From: Sinomicrobium oceani
GTDB taxonomy: Bacteria; Bacteroidota; Bacteroidia; Flavobacteriales; Flavobacteriaceae
DNA: 64,000 nt
Assembly: GCF_900119185.1 (NCBI RefSeq)
Contig: NZ_FPJE01000001.1
Coordinates: forward strand, 284,058 to 348,057
Direction: 5' to 3'
Shown: positions 1-8,860 of the stretch, one piece after another
Position numbering within the stretch: position 1 is the stretch's first letter
How the letters are laid out: each line of letters opens with the position of its first letter
Program-made: the position numbers and the translations under genes
The notes under the pieces: generated by a model
What the model was told of the DNA's origin: nothing
Databases searched by the model: none
Seen by the model: the letters and a program-made list of their open reading frames with translations, nothing else

Positions 1-219
1 TCAATCTACGTATAAACCCTGTGCCCGGGCAGCCCTAACATCTGCGTAGCTGCACCATATAATCTAACCCTTTCCTGAACTATAAGAAGCAGGTTCTCCC
101 TGAATATTCCCGGATTCAAAGCACTCCAGATTTTAACTGATCTAAAACCAAAAGAGACTGTCCTTCACAAAGAACAGCCCCTTTTTAATGTATTGTATTT
201 CAGATATGGATTATCCTTA
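1..219. other. Left-edge stretch without a gene
   Basis: All three plus frames are stopped within the first 50 bases, and the only minus-strand ATG that runs left (at 55) meets a stop after seven codons. Bases 150-186 can form an imperfect hairpin (CTGTCCTT against AAGAACAG) followed by a T run on the plus strand. It looks like a decayed terminator for a gene to the left of the window. I see nothing else in it. Confidence 0.4.
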
Positions 220-933
220 TTAATCTTCTTCTTCCTCTTTTATAACTTTAACCCTAAGAAGATCTACGGTAAATGCAATCGGTGTGTATGCCGGAATACT
301 TCCGGATCCTGAATAATATCCCAAAGCCGCAGGCATGAAGACCATTCCTATACCATAGTCCCCACTCACTTCATACAATCCGGTATCCTCATTTATATTA
401 ATTTCACCCCCGTATTTAAGAGCTGGCATAAATTCACTGAATCCCCTGATATTATTGGAAAGATTAAACCATACCGGAGTATTACTATTATCAAAAACAT
501 AATCGGTTAAGAGAAAACCTTTATATCTCACCAAAGTAGAATCTGTTGTCTTTGGAGCAATTGACGCATCTCCCTGCCGCGCTACCAGGTAATACAGGTT
601 ATGGTCCAGCGTCTCGTCCGTAGAGATTTCAACAGCTACAGTCTTCACTTCGACCTGTTCCATCAGCGACGTTTTATTACTGTTTTCTCCTGCTATGGTA
701 TCTATAACTATCCGAAAATCGAAATCGGTATTATCCGCTCCCGCAGCAGCCTCAAATTCTTCATAATTATAAAAATGCGTACTGAGGTATTCACGAATAT
801 CGGCATCATTTTCGGCGGCTACCTCCACAGGGTCACGGACTTCTATAGTCCCTCCGTTATCATCTTTCTTACAAGACCCCAGGAAAACCAATGCTCCTAT
901 GGTAACCAAACCAATTCTGTTTATCTTCATCAT
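220..933 (-). CDS. FKBP-type peptidyl-prolyl isomerase lipoprotein
   Basis: 237 aa. A signal peptide ends in a lipobox (FLGSC, Cys21) followed by KKDDN, so this is a lipidated envelope protein. After a charged linker, residues about 125-232 read as an FKBP fold: VRYKG and YVFDNS near 135-150, and IPAYTPIAFTVDLL near 213-226, where FKBPs carry the strand that closes the active site. Proteins of this kind act as prolyl isomerases or chaperones on exported proteins in Flavobacteriia. Several canonical FKBP active-site aromatics are not obvious, so catalytic activity is uncertain. The start could be Met1 or Met2 (adjacent ATGs). It is divergent from the S4-domain gene that starts at 1012. The acidic tail EEEED is unusual. 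Confidence 0.75.
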   Translation of the reverse strand: MMKINRIGLVTIGALVFLGSCKKDDNGGTIEVRDPVEVAAENDADIREYLSTHFYNYEEFEAAAGADNTDFDFRIVIDTIAGENSNKTSLMEQVEVKTVAVEISTDETLDHNLYYLVARQGDASIAPKTTDSTLVRYKGFLLTDYVFDNSNTPVWFNLSNNIRGFSEFMPALKYGGEININEDTGLYEVSGDYGIGMVFMPAALGYYSGSGSIPAYTPIAFTVDLLRVKVIKEEEED

Positions 934-1011
934 TGTTAAAAAATTGAATGCGCAAGATACAATTTTCTGTAAATTTGTTTTTATTAATTAACGTAGATTT
1001 TCTGTTAGCGT

Positions 1012-1398
1012 ATGCGTATTGATAAGTATTTGTGGTGTGTCCGCTACTACAAAACGAGAAATATTGCCACCGAAGCCTGTAAAAAAGGACACATATCTAT
1101 AAACGGCCAGACTGTCAAACCTTCCCGTGAGGTTTTCCCGACAGATAAAATAAGGCTTCGTAAAGACCAGATCTATTACGAGCTTACCGTACTCGATATC
1201 CCGGACAGCCGCGTAGGGGCCAAACTCACGGATATTTACAGGCTCGACACTACGCCTCCCGAAGCTTTCGAGAGTGCTGAGCTTTTGAAGTACGCCAAAG
1301 AACATTATCGCAAAAAGGGAACGGGGCGCCCCACCAAAAAAGACCGCAGAGACATTGAGGATTACCTCGATGACGATGAATCACCTGAGAACGAATAA
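1012..1398 (+). CDS. S4-domain RNA-binding protein, Hsp15-like
   Basis: 128 aa. Residues 1-60 are a clear S4 fold (MRIDKYLWCVRYYKTR, then GHISINGQTVKPS), as in Hsp15/HslR. Hsp15 binds stalled 50S subunits that still carry nascent chain. The C-terminal part is basic then acidic (KKGTGRPTKKDRRD, then DDDES), also typical of Hsp15 relatives. The gene ends nine bases before the methyltransferase start, so the two are probably co-transcribed. HslR function is known from Escherichia coli; the assignment here is by domain only, and other small S4 proteins cannot be excluded. Confidence 0.8.
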   Translation: MRIDKYLWCVRYYKTRNIATEACKKGHISINGQTVKPSREVFPTDKIRLRKDQIYYELTVLDIPDSRVGAKLTDIYRLDTTPPEAFESAELLKYAKEHYRKKGTGRPTKKDRRDIEDYLDDDESPENE

Positions 1399-1406
1399 CA
1401 CCATAT

Positions 1407-1997
1407 ATGGACCTCCGGAAAGACTCTTATTGGGAAGATCGCTACAACACAGGAAAAGACGGATGGGACATCGGCCATATATCCCCTCCATTAAAAGCAT
1501 TTACAGACCGGCTCGGAGACAAAACTATTAAGATCCTGGTTCCCGGTGCCGGAAACGGTTATGAGGCAGAATACCTGTTCCGACAAGGATTCACAAATAC
1601 CTACATGCTTGATTTTGCTGCCGCTCCCCTGAATCACTTTAAGGCCCGTGTTCCGGATTTTCCGGACTCCCGGATCTTACATGAGGATTTTTTCAATGTC
1701 CGGATGCAATTTGACCTTATCCTGGAACAAACGTTCTTCTGCGCTATTCCCCCTTCTTCACGGCCGGACTATGTCCGGCAGATGCACAGGCTATTGCACC
1801 CGGGAGGAACTCTCGCAGGACTGCTTTTCGATTTTCCGCTAACGGAAGACGGCCCTCCTTTCGGAGGAAGCCGAGAGGCGTATACCACCCTTTTTACTCC
1901 CTATTTCGACATCAGCATCATGGAAACATGTTACAATTCCATCCCCCCCAGGGCCGGTAGAGAACTGTTCTTTAAAGTACAGCCGAAAACACTGTGA
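1407..1997 (+). CDS. TPMT-family SAM-dependent methyltransferase
   Basis: 196 aa. It belongs to the thiopurine S-methyltransferase-like class. The start YWEDRYNTGKDGWDIG matches the family's N-terminal W-x-x-R-Y and GWD motifs. Residues near 45-52 (VPGAGNGYE) form the SAM-binding glycine loop, and EQTFFCAI near 110 is the family's E-x-x-F-x-x-A-I signature. Members methylate thiols, selenium or tellurium compounds, or halides; the natural substrate here cannot be read. It sits eight bases after the S4 gene on the same strand and is followed by a promoter-like region before 2093. Confidence 0.85.
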   Translation: MDLRKDSYWEDRYNTGKDGWDIGHISPPLKAFTDRLGDKTIKILVPGAGNGYEAEYLFRQGFTNTYMLDFAAAPLNHFKARVPDFPDSRILHEDFFNVRMQFDLILEQTFFCAIPPSSRPDYVRQMHRLLHPGGTLAGLLFDFPLTEDGPPFGGSREAYTTLFTPYFDISIMETCYNSIPPRAGRELFFKVQPKTL

Positions 1998-2060
1998 ATC
2001 CCCACCCGGAACCTCACTTAGTTTTATCTGAAATAAGCATATACGTATTATTTTAATCGA

Positions 2061-2068
2061 TAAATTTG
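2061..2068 (+). promoter_or_regulatory. -7 promoter element before the phosphoribosyltransferase
   Basis: TAAATTTG matches the Bacteroidota -7 consensus TAnnTTTG and lies 25 bases before the ATG at 2093. It overlaps a possible TTG start at 2066, which is why the later ATG was chosen as the start of the phosphoribosyltransferase. No convincing -33 TTG was found at the expected distance. Confidence 0.45.
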
Positions 2069-2092
2069 TCTTTTACTTTAAACAAATGCATT

Positions 2093-2596
2093 ATGACGAT
2101 CACAGAACACAAAATACTCAGTCACGAAGAAATAGAACACAAAATACGCAGGATCGCCTATCAGATCTACGAAACCTTCGTAGATGAGGAAGAGATTGTC
2201 ATTGCAGGCATCGTAGCTACCGGACTGACTTTTGCCGAAAAGATCAGCACGGTATTAAGAGAGATCTCCGACCTTAACATCATTCTGTGTGAAGTGACCG
2301 TAGATAAAGTAACGCCCACGAATCCAGTGAAGACCTCATTACCGGAAAGCGCTTATGAGAACAAGGCCATCGTCCTTATAGACGATGTACTTAATTCCGG
2401 TGCAACACTGATATACGGCGTAAAGCACTTTCTGAATGTTCCTGTCAAAAAGCTGAAAACTGCCGTACTCGTAGACCGTAACCATAAACGCTATCCCATA
2501 AAAGCCGATTTCAAGGGGATCTCACTCTCCACTTCCCTCCAGGAACACGTCAGTGTGGAATTCGGAGAAGATGAAAATACAGCTTTTCTGTTATAG
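2093..2596 (+). CDS. Phosphoribosyltransferase, PyrR-like fold
   Basis: 167 aa from the ATG at 2093; a longer reading from TTG at 2066 would start inside the promoter element. The PRPP loop VLIDDVLNSGATL (about residues 94-106) is the diagnostic type I phosphoribosyltransferase motif. An upstream flexible-loop region and the length agree with PyrR-like or hypoxanthine-type enzymes. Flavobacteria commonly carry a gene like this next to shikimate kinase. Whether it salvages uracil or another base, or regulates pyrimidine genes, cannot be told. It is convergent with aroK; the two stop codons are only a few bases apart (2596 and 2603). Confidence 0.8.
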   Translation: MTITEHKILSHEEIEHKIRRIAYQIYETFVDEEEIVIAGIVATGLTFAEKISTVLREISDLNIILCEVTVDKVTPTNPVKTSLPESAYENKAIVLIDDVLNSGATLIYGVKHFLNVPVKKLKTAVLVDRNHKRYPIKADFKGISLSTSLQEHVSVEFGEDENTAFLL

Positions 2597-2602
2597 ACAA
2601 AC

Positions 2603-3118
2603 TCAAACCACTCTTGACGTAATCTCGTCTGCAATGGTTTCGACCGGGCGACCGTCTACCAGGACACTATAAGGTGCCTTCAGGTAAAAAAAGTTGCGCT
2701 CAAAAAGGTGCTTTCGTATAAACTCCTCCAATTCGGTATCCGACAGGTGCTTTATAAGCGGTCTGTGCTCTTTTTCCTCTTTAAGACGGGCGGTAAGTTC
2801 TTCTATGGAAGCTCTCAGGTAAACTACCTTATCGGTAGACTGCTGTATATAGTCCATATTATTACCATAACAGGGAGTTCCTCCGCCAAGGGCGATAACC
2901 ATATTATCGGAATTTTTCATTAAGTCTTCCAGGTAACGGCTTTCTGCCTTCCTAAAATAGATCTCCCCCTTATCTGCAAAGATCTCCCGGATTTTTTTCC
3001 CTTCCTTTTCTTCTATAAAATCATCCATATCCACGAAGGTCATGGAGTGCATTTCTGCCAATTTTCTACCTACCGAGCTTTTACCACTCCCCATATATCC
3101 TATCAGTACAATGACCAT
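2603..3118 (-). CDS. aroK: Shikimate kinase
   Basis: 171 aa, the usual size. The Walker A loop GYMGSGKSS is at residues 7-15, the shikimate-contacting aspartates are in DMDDF (30-34), FRKAE (55-59) carries the substrate-binding Arg, and ALGGGTP (76-82) is the family's glycine triplet. A lid region RLKEEKEHRPL follows near 110-120. The enzyme phosphorylates shikimate with ATP in the cytosol, step five of chorismate synthesis. No other aro gene is near. The gene is transcribed away from the tRNA cluster that follows. Confidence 0.95.
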   Translation of the reverse strand: MVIVLIGYMGSGKSSVGRKLAEMHSMTFVDMDDFIEEKEGKKIREIFADKGEIYFRKAESRYLEDLMKNSDNMVIALGGGTPCYGNNMDYIQQSTDKVVYLRASIEELTARLKEEKEHRPLIKHLSDTELEEFIRKHLFERNFFYLKAPYSVLVDGRPVETIADEITSRVV

Positions 3119-3193
3119 AAAACTTTAATTTATTTAAAAACAATGCATTATATCTAACCTCTAAAAAAAATACAAATTTATATCAAAATCATC

Positions 3194-3223
3194 TTGAAAA
3201 ATAAATTATTGATGTTATATTTG
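3194..3223 (+). promoter_or_regulatory. Promoter of the tRNA-Lys/Leu cluster
   Basis: TTG at 3194-3196, 19 bases of spacer, then TATATTTG at 3216-3223: a full match to the Bacteroidota -33/-7 consensus. It predicts a transcript starting near 3228-3230, about 70 bases before the first tRNA. It is the clearest promoter in this part of the window. Confidence 0.8.
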
Positions 3224-3299
3224 CACCCGCCTACCGAGAAGGATATCAAACATCTCTAAAGGCTGACAATTTGCGGGAAAAGCAAGTTTTTTTTGAAAT

Positions 3300-3372
3300 G
3301 ACCTGGTAGCTCAGTTGGTAGAGCATCTCCCTTTTAAGGAGAGGGTCCTGGGTTCGAGCCCCAGCCAGGTCA
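3300..3372 (+). tRNA. tRNA-Lys (anticodon TTT), first copy
   Basis: 73 bases. Acceptor GACCTGG pairs fully with CCAGGTC, with discriminator A at 3372. The anticodon arm TCTCC/GGAGA encloses CTTTTAA, giving anticodon TTT. The T loop is TTCGAGC. CCA is not encoded. The gene body appears identical to the copy at 3465. Confidence 0.97.
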
Positions 3373-3464
3373 CTGTAAAGTATTATTTTTGCGGTTATTT
3401 GCCATACCGAAAAAACAATACGTGTTCTTTGCATTTTTTTTGAAATGATAATTTAATCTCATTA

Positions 3465-3537
3465 GACCTGGTAGCTCAGTTGGTAGAGCATCTCCCTTTT
3501 AAGGAGAGGGTCCTGGGTTCGAGCCCCAGCCAGGTCA
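3465..3537 (+). tRNA. tRNA-Lys (anticodon TTT), second copy
   Basis: The same 73-base sequence as the gene at 3300, starting at the G of GACCTGG. A 15-base leader (eight T then GAAATGA) found just before copy one also occurs 17-31 bases before this copy, so the duplication carried some flank. It probably shares the promoter at 3194. Confidence 0.97.
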
Positions 3538-3548
3538 CTTCTTTTACT

Positions 3549-3632
3549 GCTCACGTGGTGAAATTGGTAGACACGCCATCTTGAGGGGGTGGTGTTCGCA
3601 AGGACGTGCTGGTTCGAATCCAGTCGTGAGCA
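3549..3632 (+). tRNA. tRNA-Leu (anticodon GAG)
   Basis: 84 bases with a long variable arm, as expected for a class II tRNA. Acceptor GCTCACG pairs with CGTGAGC, discriminator A at 3632. The anticodon stem CCATC/GGTGG encloses TTGAGGG, giving GAG. It begins 11 bases after the second tRNA-Lys and is followed by a terminator. CCA is not encoded. Confidence 0.96.
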
Positions 3633-3648
3633 CAATGAACAATCCTCC

Positions 3649-3677
3649 AAACCCCATAAACATGGGGTTTTGTTTTT
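3649..3677 (+). terminator. Rho-independent terminator of the tRNA cluster
   Basis: AAACCCCAT and ATGGGGTTT form a nine-base-pair stem with a short loop, followed by a T-rich tract. It lies 17 bases after tRNA-Leu. Confidence 0.8.
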
Positions 3678-3766
3678 TAGGACCATTTCAAAGAAAACAA
3701 AAACAGGCCGATTTGCGCTTCACTGCATAGAGCTATCACAGGCAACCGCTTCCCACAACGTATCGA

Positions 3767-4468
3767 CTATTCTCCCAATTCAATCTTAATCTCCGCGCTA
3801 AGCTGCTCAATTTTAGTCTGCACCTCAGTGTAATACTGCAAAATGAAACTCCGGTTTTTCTCAATTTTCCACAGGTAACTCAGAAGCACTTTCTCCCTGT
3901 CAGGTTCCAATTCCAGCGGCGTAATGATCCCGGTGATCCTTTTACCCGTATCAAACTCAAAATTCGGGGCTATAGAAGAATTAATTTCTTTAAAATAATT
4001 TTCCTGAAACTGCAGCTCATAATACTCTTCCTCCAGTTTCCTCAACACATTATAATAATACTCGTACAACAAAACGATCTTTGTCCTCAGCGAATCATTT
4101 TCAATGAGCTCGAGACCTCTTGATTTTAAGGTCTCATATCCCGAAACATTCTGGATAGAAACAAAATCGCGGGTCAGGCTTAAATAATGAGTCATTACGG
4201 AGTCTTTCGCAACCGGTTTGCCCGCTATCATATTCCGAAAATATCTCACGGCTCTAACCCCTGTTTTATGCCCGGATTCATTTAACTTTATATCGGCTAT
4301 ATCTTTTTCCAACCCATTGTTTATTTCCGTCAGAATTTTATTTTCCGCATTTCTGTCGTTCCTATTATCATTCCAGTTGTTCAACGTAAAGGCCGAAATA
4401 ACCGCCACAAAAATCGACAGGAATTCAAGCGTATATTTTTTCCAGTTTCTCATCTGTATTTTCTTCAT
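3767..4468 (-). CDS. Single-pass membrane protein, DUF6090-like
   Basis: 233 aa from ATG at 4468 (MKKIQMRNW); an alternative start is 4453. One membrane segment near residues 10-28 (LEFLSIFVAVISAFTL) is followed at once by NNWNDNRNDRNAENKIL. An N-terminal helix then NxWN and a long helical, charged domain is the pattern of a Bacteroidota family I know as DUF6090. The rest is rich in Glu, Leu and Tyr and is probably alpha-helical. Function is unknown. It lies downstream of another membrane protein gene on the same strand (4534-5181), and the two may be co-transcribed. Confidence 0.6.
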   Translation of the reverse strand: MKKIQMRNWKKYTLEFLSIFVAVISAFTLNNWNDNRNDRNAENKILTEINNGLEKDIADIKLNESGHKTGVRAVRYFRNMIAGKPVAKDSVMTHYLSLTRDFVSIQNVSGYETLKSRGLELIENDSLRTKIVLLYEYYYNVLRKLEEEYYELQFQENYFKEINSSIAPNFEFDTGKRITGIITPLELEPDREKVLLSYLWKIEKNRSFILQYYTEVQTKIEQLSAEIKIELGE

Positions 4469-4533
4469 CTGATATCGTATAACGGGCCACCGAGACAGCA
4501 CGATAAAACAACTTGATACTTATGACCACAAGC

Positions 4534-5181
4534 TTAGATCACAGACTTTCCCAACCGGTCATTCAAATTCCGGATCACCTCCTTACATTCTGCCAAATGC
4601 CGGATATCGGCTTCAAATGTTCTGATCTTACGCAAAGCCGGAAAGGATATCCGTCTTTTCGCCATAGAGGAGGATATGAGAATATTAAAATAATTATATA
4701 CCAAAATCACTTTTTGCACAAAGTCGGTTTCAACGGTTCTAAACCCGAGCTTTTCCGCCGTTCTCTCGTTTATGATATAGCTCGTACCCCGGACCTTCAT
4801 TTCGCCGGAATCTTCAAACTCCTCGATAAGATTTAATAAGCCCTGCAAATAGTTTCGGAGTATAAACCTGGTCCGCTGTTTTCCATTCATCTCCTTATCA
4901 ATCACAAAATAATAATCGAACCACGTTCCTCCGTGGATTTTGATTATCCCTTTTTCGGGTTTCTCTGCAATAAACAAAGGAGAGTAATAGACGAGTTTTC
5001 CTCTTTTTTTTAAAGCGGGCGTATCGAAGAAAGGAGCCACCACAGAAAGTGTTACTGCAAAAGATAGTATTCCGATCAGGTAGATACCGGACTGTACCGC
5101 AATAAGAATAGTAAAAATAACAAATACAAAAGCAGAAACAGCGATAACCACCTGTAGCCGGTTTTGCTCGCTCACGCTCAT
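4534..5181 (-). CDS. Two-helix membrane protein of unknown function
   Basis: 215 aa from ATG at 5181; a TTG seven codons upstream would extend it. Two adjacent hydrophobic segments (about residues 12-30 and 34-54 from the ATG) are followed by a soluble, probably cytoplasmic region of about 150 residues rich in charged helices (NYLQGLLNLIEEFEDSGEMKVRG and the C-terminal FEADIRHLAECKEVIRNL). I do not recognise a family. The next gene on the strand, 65 bases downstream, also encodes a small membrane protein. Confidence 0.6.
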   Translation of the reverse strand: MSVSEQNRLQVVIAVSAFVFVIFTILIAVQSGIYLIGILSFAVTLSVVAPFFDTPALKKRGKLVYYSPLFIAEKPEKGIIKIHGGTWFDYYFVIDKEMNGKQRTRFILRNYLQGLLNLIEEFEDSGEMKVRGTSYIINERTAEKLGFRTVETDFVQKVILVYNYFNILISSSMAKRRISFPALRKIRTFEADIRHLAECKEVIRNLNDRLGKSVI

Positions 5182-5348
5182 CGTGTAAAACCTGTGATCC
5201 AATGTTTCTACGGTTTTATAAAAGTTTTACTGTTCACCGCATTCTTCGTAGTGTTCAGCCTCACGCAAATATAAACAACACATGCTTTCATCCACGAAAA
5301 AGTTCTATGCAAAAAAAATACATTTATACACCGTGCAGCAGAATTCTC

Positions 5349-5912
5349 CTACTCCGCAATCCATTGATCCAGCATCTGCCGGACTTTTTCACTATCCCAG
5401 GCCGCTGTGCCTTTCTTACTGATCACTATGTTTCCCGATTTGTCCAGAACCCATGTTGCGGGAATACTGGAAGAGTACATCTTTTCCGGCACTTTACTCA
5501 CCGGAAAGTACACCGGGAGCTCTTCCCACCCTTTAGCTTTCATAAACTTCTCTACGGTTTCCGGATCTTCCCCCGTAACAAACAGAAAAAGCACACGATC
5601 CCCATACGAGTCATACAAACGATGCAAAGCGGGCATTTCCGCAATACAGGGCGGGCACCACGTTGCCCAGAAGTTTACCAGCACCACCCGACCCCTGGCC
5701 TCATTAAAATCGTACAACCCACCTTCCATTGTTTTCAGGTTCCAATGATACCCCTCCAGCCTTTCCCTGTCTTGATCAGGTACCGGCGACGGACTGAAGA
5801 CGATGATCCGGTTCACCCATATCTTAACCGTGGTGCCTACCGGTGTAAACAACATCAACACTACAAAGATGAGCAACAACAGATTATATATCCGGCTTTT
5901 CGTCAGCTTCAT
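5349..5912 (-). CDS. TlpA-like membrane-anchored thioredoxin
   Basis: 187 aa from ATG at 5912; an upstream ATG at 5972 would overlap the preceding gene. A basic N-terminus and one membrane helix (about 9-24) anchor a periplasmic thioredoxin fold. The active site WCPPC is at residues 85-89 within VLVNFWATWCPPCIAEM, and the cis-proline is in SIPATWVLD. TlpA/ResA-type proteins reduce disulfides in the envelope, for example during cytochrome c maturation. It starts 11 bases after the stop of a homologous gene (5924-6475), so the pair is a tandem duplication in one operon, and only this copy keeps the cysteines. Confidence 0.85.
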   Translation of the reverse strand: MKLTKSRIYNLLLLIFVVLMLFTPVGTTVKIWVNRIIVFSPSPVPDQDRERLEGYHWNLKTMEGGLYDFNEARGRVVLVNFWATWCPPCIAEMPALHRLYDSYGDRVLFLFVTGEDPETVEKFMKAKGWEELPVYFPVSKVPEKMYSSSIPATWVLDKSGNIVISKKGTAAWDSEKVRQMLDQWIAE

Positions 5913-5923
5913 GGAAAAATGAA

Positions 5924-6475
5924 CTACTTTGTTAGTGAATCGAGCAGCCTGCGTATTTCCGGCGTACCCCAATCGGCTATTCCGTCGCTTTCCGCAACGA
6001 TATACCCGTTTTTATCTATAATGTAGCCCGAAGGCACTTTCTTTGCATCCAGAGGCATCTTTTCTCCTATCATAAGGTAAGTCACCGGAAAAGCATACGA
6101 CCTTCGCTTCATCAGGTCTAATACAGGCTCTTTACGTTCATTGGTAATCAGGTAAAAATCTACCCGATCCCCATAAACTTCATAAAGTTTCTGAATACCT
6201 CTTCTTTCGGCAATGGAAGGTATCCGCCATGATGCCCAGAAATTAACGAAAACGACCCTGCCACGGGACTTACTGAAATTAAAAACCTTCCAGTCTTCAT
6301 CTTTCAGGCGCCAGTTATAATCAGTGATCTTCCTCCGATCTTCCGGTTTTACGATTTCAGGGCCCGGGGCAAACCAACGACTCAGCAAAACCTTGCTCTC
6401 AAAACCGAGAGGCGTAACAAAGAAAGACAGCACTACCAGAATAAGCAGGAGATTTTTAAGGGTTCGTTTTTTCAT
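5924..6475 (-). CDS. Cysteine-free TlpA-like protein
   Basis: 183 aa from ATG at 6475 (MKKRTLKNLL); the longer reading to 6583 runs into the terminator of the aconitase gene. It aligns along its length with the next gene: the same N-terminal helix ending TPLG or TPVG, the same R-G-R-V-V-x-V-N-F-W block and the same proline before YIIDKNG. Where the partner has WCPPC this copy has WRIPS (residues 83-87), and the whole protein contains no cysteine. It therefore cannot do thiol-disulfide exchange; a binding, chaperone or partner role is possible. A TATCTTTA element at 6496-6503 may be its promoter. Confidence 0.85.
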   Translation of the reverse strand: MKKRTLKNLLLILVVLSFFVTPLGFESKVLLSRWFAPGPEIVKPEDRRKITDYNWRLKDEDWKVFNFSKSRGRVVFVNFWASWRIPSIAERRGIQKLYEVYGDRVDFYLITNERKEPVLDLMKRRSYAFPVTYLMIGEKMPLDAKKVPSGYIIDKNGYIVAESDGIADWGTPEIRRLLDSLTK

Positions 6476-6536
6476 GGACAAGACTTTTTGTTGTTTAAAG
6501 ATACGCGGTCTGCGGCACAACTCCGGGCACAAAAAT

Positions 6537-6564
6537 AAAAAACTCCCGGACTCGGGAGTTTTTA
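6537..6564 (-). terminator. Terminator after aconitase
   Basis: AACTCCCG and CGGGAGTT form a stem at 6541-6560 with A runs on one side and T runs on the other, so it can work in both directions. On the minus strand it lies about 32 bases past the aconitase stop. Confidence 0.8.
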
Positions 6565-6595
6565 TACATTTATAATATTTCAAATACTTACATCA

Positions 6596-8860
6596 TTAAG
6601 CATTTCCTGCCGCTATAAGATTCAATGCAGAACCTGCTCTGAACCATGCGATCTGTCCTTTATTATAGCTGTGGTTTGCTTTAATTACATCTTTACTACC
6701 ATCGCTGTGAACCAATTCTATGGTCACATCTTTTCCGGGAGCAAATCCCTCAAGGTCTACAAAGTTGAACGTATCATCTTCCTGGATCAGGTCATAATCC
6801 GCTTCGTTGGCAAAAGTAAGTGCCAGCATTCCCTGCTTTTTCAGGTTAGTTTCGTGGATACGTGCAAAAGACTTCACCAGGACCACTTTTACTCCCAAGT
6901 GGCGTGGCTCCATAGCCGCATGCTCACGCGAAGAACCTTCTCCGTAGTTATGGTCACCCACAACTACCGTAGGTATTCCGGCAGCTTTGTACTCTCTTTG
7001 TGTATCGGGAACTCCTCCGTATTCGCCATTCAACTGATTTTTCACGAAGTTGGTCTTCATGTTATAGGCATTTACGGCACCGATAAGACAGTTATTGGAG
7101 ATATTGTCCAGATGACCGCGGTAACGCAACCATGGTCCCGCCATAGAAATATGGTCTGTCGTACATTTTCCGAAAGCCTTGATAAGTAATCTGGCTCCGG
7201 TGATATTCTTACCGTCCCACGGCGCAAAAGGCTTCAGCAGCTCCAGGCGCTCGGATGTAGGTGATACTACGACATTAATACCGCTTCCGTCCTCTGCCGG
7301 AGCCTGGTATCCTGCATCCTCCACAGCAAATCCTTCGGGTGGCAATTCGTATCCTCTCGGCTCATCCAGCATCACCTCTTCGCCGTCTTCGTTGATCAGC
7401 TTATCTTTGAGCGGATTAAAATCGAGTCTTCCGGAGATCGCAATAGCGGTGACCAGTTCCGGAGACCCTACAAAAGCAAGCGTATTCGGGTTACCGTCTG
7501 CTCTTTTAGCAAAGTTCCTGTTAAAAGAGTGAACGATAGTATTGCGCTCTTCTTTCTCAGATCCCTCACGATCCCACATTCCTATACAGGGTCCGCAGGC
7601 ATTGGCAAATACCGTAGCGCCAATTTTATTAAAGGTATCGATAAACCCGTCTCTCTCGATGGTATAACGCACCTGCTCTGATCCGGGAGTTATGGTAAAG
7701 CTCGATTTTGTCTTTAGTTTTTTATCAGACACCTGTTTGGCCAGGGAAGCGGCTCTTGAAATATCCTCATACGAAGAGTTTGTACAGGAACCTATAAGTC
7801 CATACTCCACTTTCAGCGGCCAGTCATTCTCCTTGGCAGCTTCTTTCATTTTGGATATTGGCGTAGCCAGGTCTGGCGTAAAAGGTCCGTTCAGGTGCGG
7901 CTCCAACTCGGAAAGATTGATTTCTATCACCTGATCGAAATACTGCTCCGGACTGGCATAAACCTCCGGATCGGCAGTGAGATATTCTTTGACGTTATTT
8001 GCAGCATCCGCAACATCAGCACGTCCTGTAGACCGCAGATACCTGTCCATAGAAGCATCGTATCCGAATGTTGAAGTCGTTGCCCCTACTTCGGCCCCCA
8101 TGTTACAGATCGTACCTTTACCGGTACAAGACATAGCTTCGGCACCTTCACCGAAATACTCGATGATAGCCCCGGTTCCTCCTTTTACGGTAAGAATACC
8201 GGCAACCTTCAGGATAACGTCTTTGGGAGCGGTCCATCCGGAGAGTTTTCCGGTGAGTTTCACCCCTATGAGTTTAGGAAATTTAAGTTCCCATGGCATG
8301 CCGGCCATCACATCAACAGCATCAGCTCCACCGACACCGATAGCGATCATTCCGAGTCCGCCCGCATTTACGGTATGCGAATCCGTACCGATCATCATTC
8401 CTCCTGGGAATGCATAGTTTTCAAGAACCACCTGATGAATAATACCTGCACCGGGCTTCCAGAAACCTATTCCGTATTTATTTGATACCGACCCCAGAAA
8501 GTCGAATACCTCGTTACTTGTTTCATTGGCTCTTTTCAGATCTTTATCCGCGCCTACTTTTGCCTGGATCAGGTGATCGCAGTGCACCGTTGTAGGAACA
8601 GCTACTTTGGGCTTTCCGGCCCTCATAAACTGTAACAACGCCATTTGTGCCGTAGCATCCTGACAAGCAATCCTGTCGGGGGCAAAGTCCACATAATCCG
8701 TACCTCTCTCAAATGCCGTAGTCGGGTTACCATCCCAAAGGTGGGCATATAAAATCTTTTCGGATAAGGTCAGCGGCTTACCTACCACTTCACGGGCTTT
8801 ATCTACCCGCTCGGTGATTCCAGCGTAGACCTTTTGAATCATATCAATATCAAAAGCCAT
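6596..8860 (-). CDS. acn: Aconitate hydratase
   Basis: 754 aa, the size of the mitochondrial-type aconitase rather than AcnB. It interconverts citrate and isocitrate in the TCA cycle. The [4Fe-4S] ligands are Cys359 (GSCTNSS) and Cys422/Cys425 ([10 protein letters not shown]). The substrate-contact block [15 protein letters not shown] is at 157-170, and the swivelling domain-4 motif [10 protein letters not shown] is near 650-660. The start ATG at 8860 fits the family. A TATTTTTG element at 8893-8900 (minus strand) may be the -7 box. It is a single-gene unit closed by the terminator at 6537. Confidence 0.97.
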   Translation of the reverse strand: MAFDIDMIQKVYAGITERVDKAREVVGKPLTLSEKILYAHLWDGNPTTAFERGTDYVDFAPDRIACQDATAQMALLQFMRAGKPKVAVPTTVHCDHLIQAKVGADKDLKRANETSNEVFDFLGSVSNKYGIGFWKPGAGIIHQVVLENYAFPGGMMIGTDSHTVNAGGLGMIAIGVGGADAVDVMAGMPWELKFPKLIGVKLTGKLSGWTAPKDVILKVAGILTVKGGTGAIIEYFGEGAEAMSCTGKGTICNMGAEVGATTSTFGYDASMDRYLRSTGRADVADAANNVKEYLTADPEVYASPEQYFDQVIEINLSELEPHLNGPFTPDLATPISKMKEAAKENDWPLKVEYGLIGSCTNSSYEDISRAASLAKQVSDKKLKTKSSFTITPGSEQVRYTIERDGFIDTFNKIGATVFANACGPCIGMWDREGSEKEERNTIVHSFNRNFAKRADGNPNTLAFVGSPELVTAIAISGRLDFNPLKDKLINEDGEEVMLDEPRGYELPPEGFAVEDAGYQAPAEDGSGINVVVSPTSERLELLKPFAPWDGKNITGARLLIKAFGKCTTDHISMAGPWLRYRGHLDNISNNCLIGAVNAYNMKTNFVKNQLNGEYGGVPDTQREYKAAGIPTVVVGDHNYGEGSSREHAAMEPRHLGVKVVLVKSFARIHETNLKKQGMLALTFANEADYDLIQEDDTFNFVDLEGFAPGKDVTIELVHSDGSKDVIKANHSYNKGQIAWFRAGSALNLIAAGNA

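Noticed and set aside
2066..2092. Extended start of the phosphoribosyltransferase at TTG 2066
   Set aside because: The extension overlaps the promoter element TAAATTTG; ATG 2093 fits the family start.
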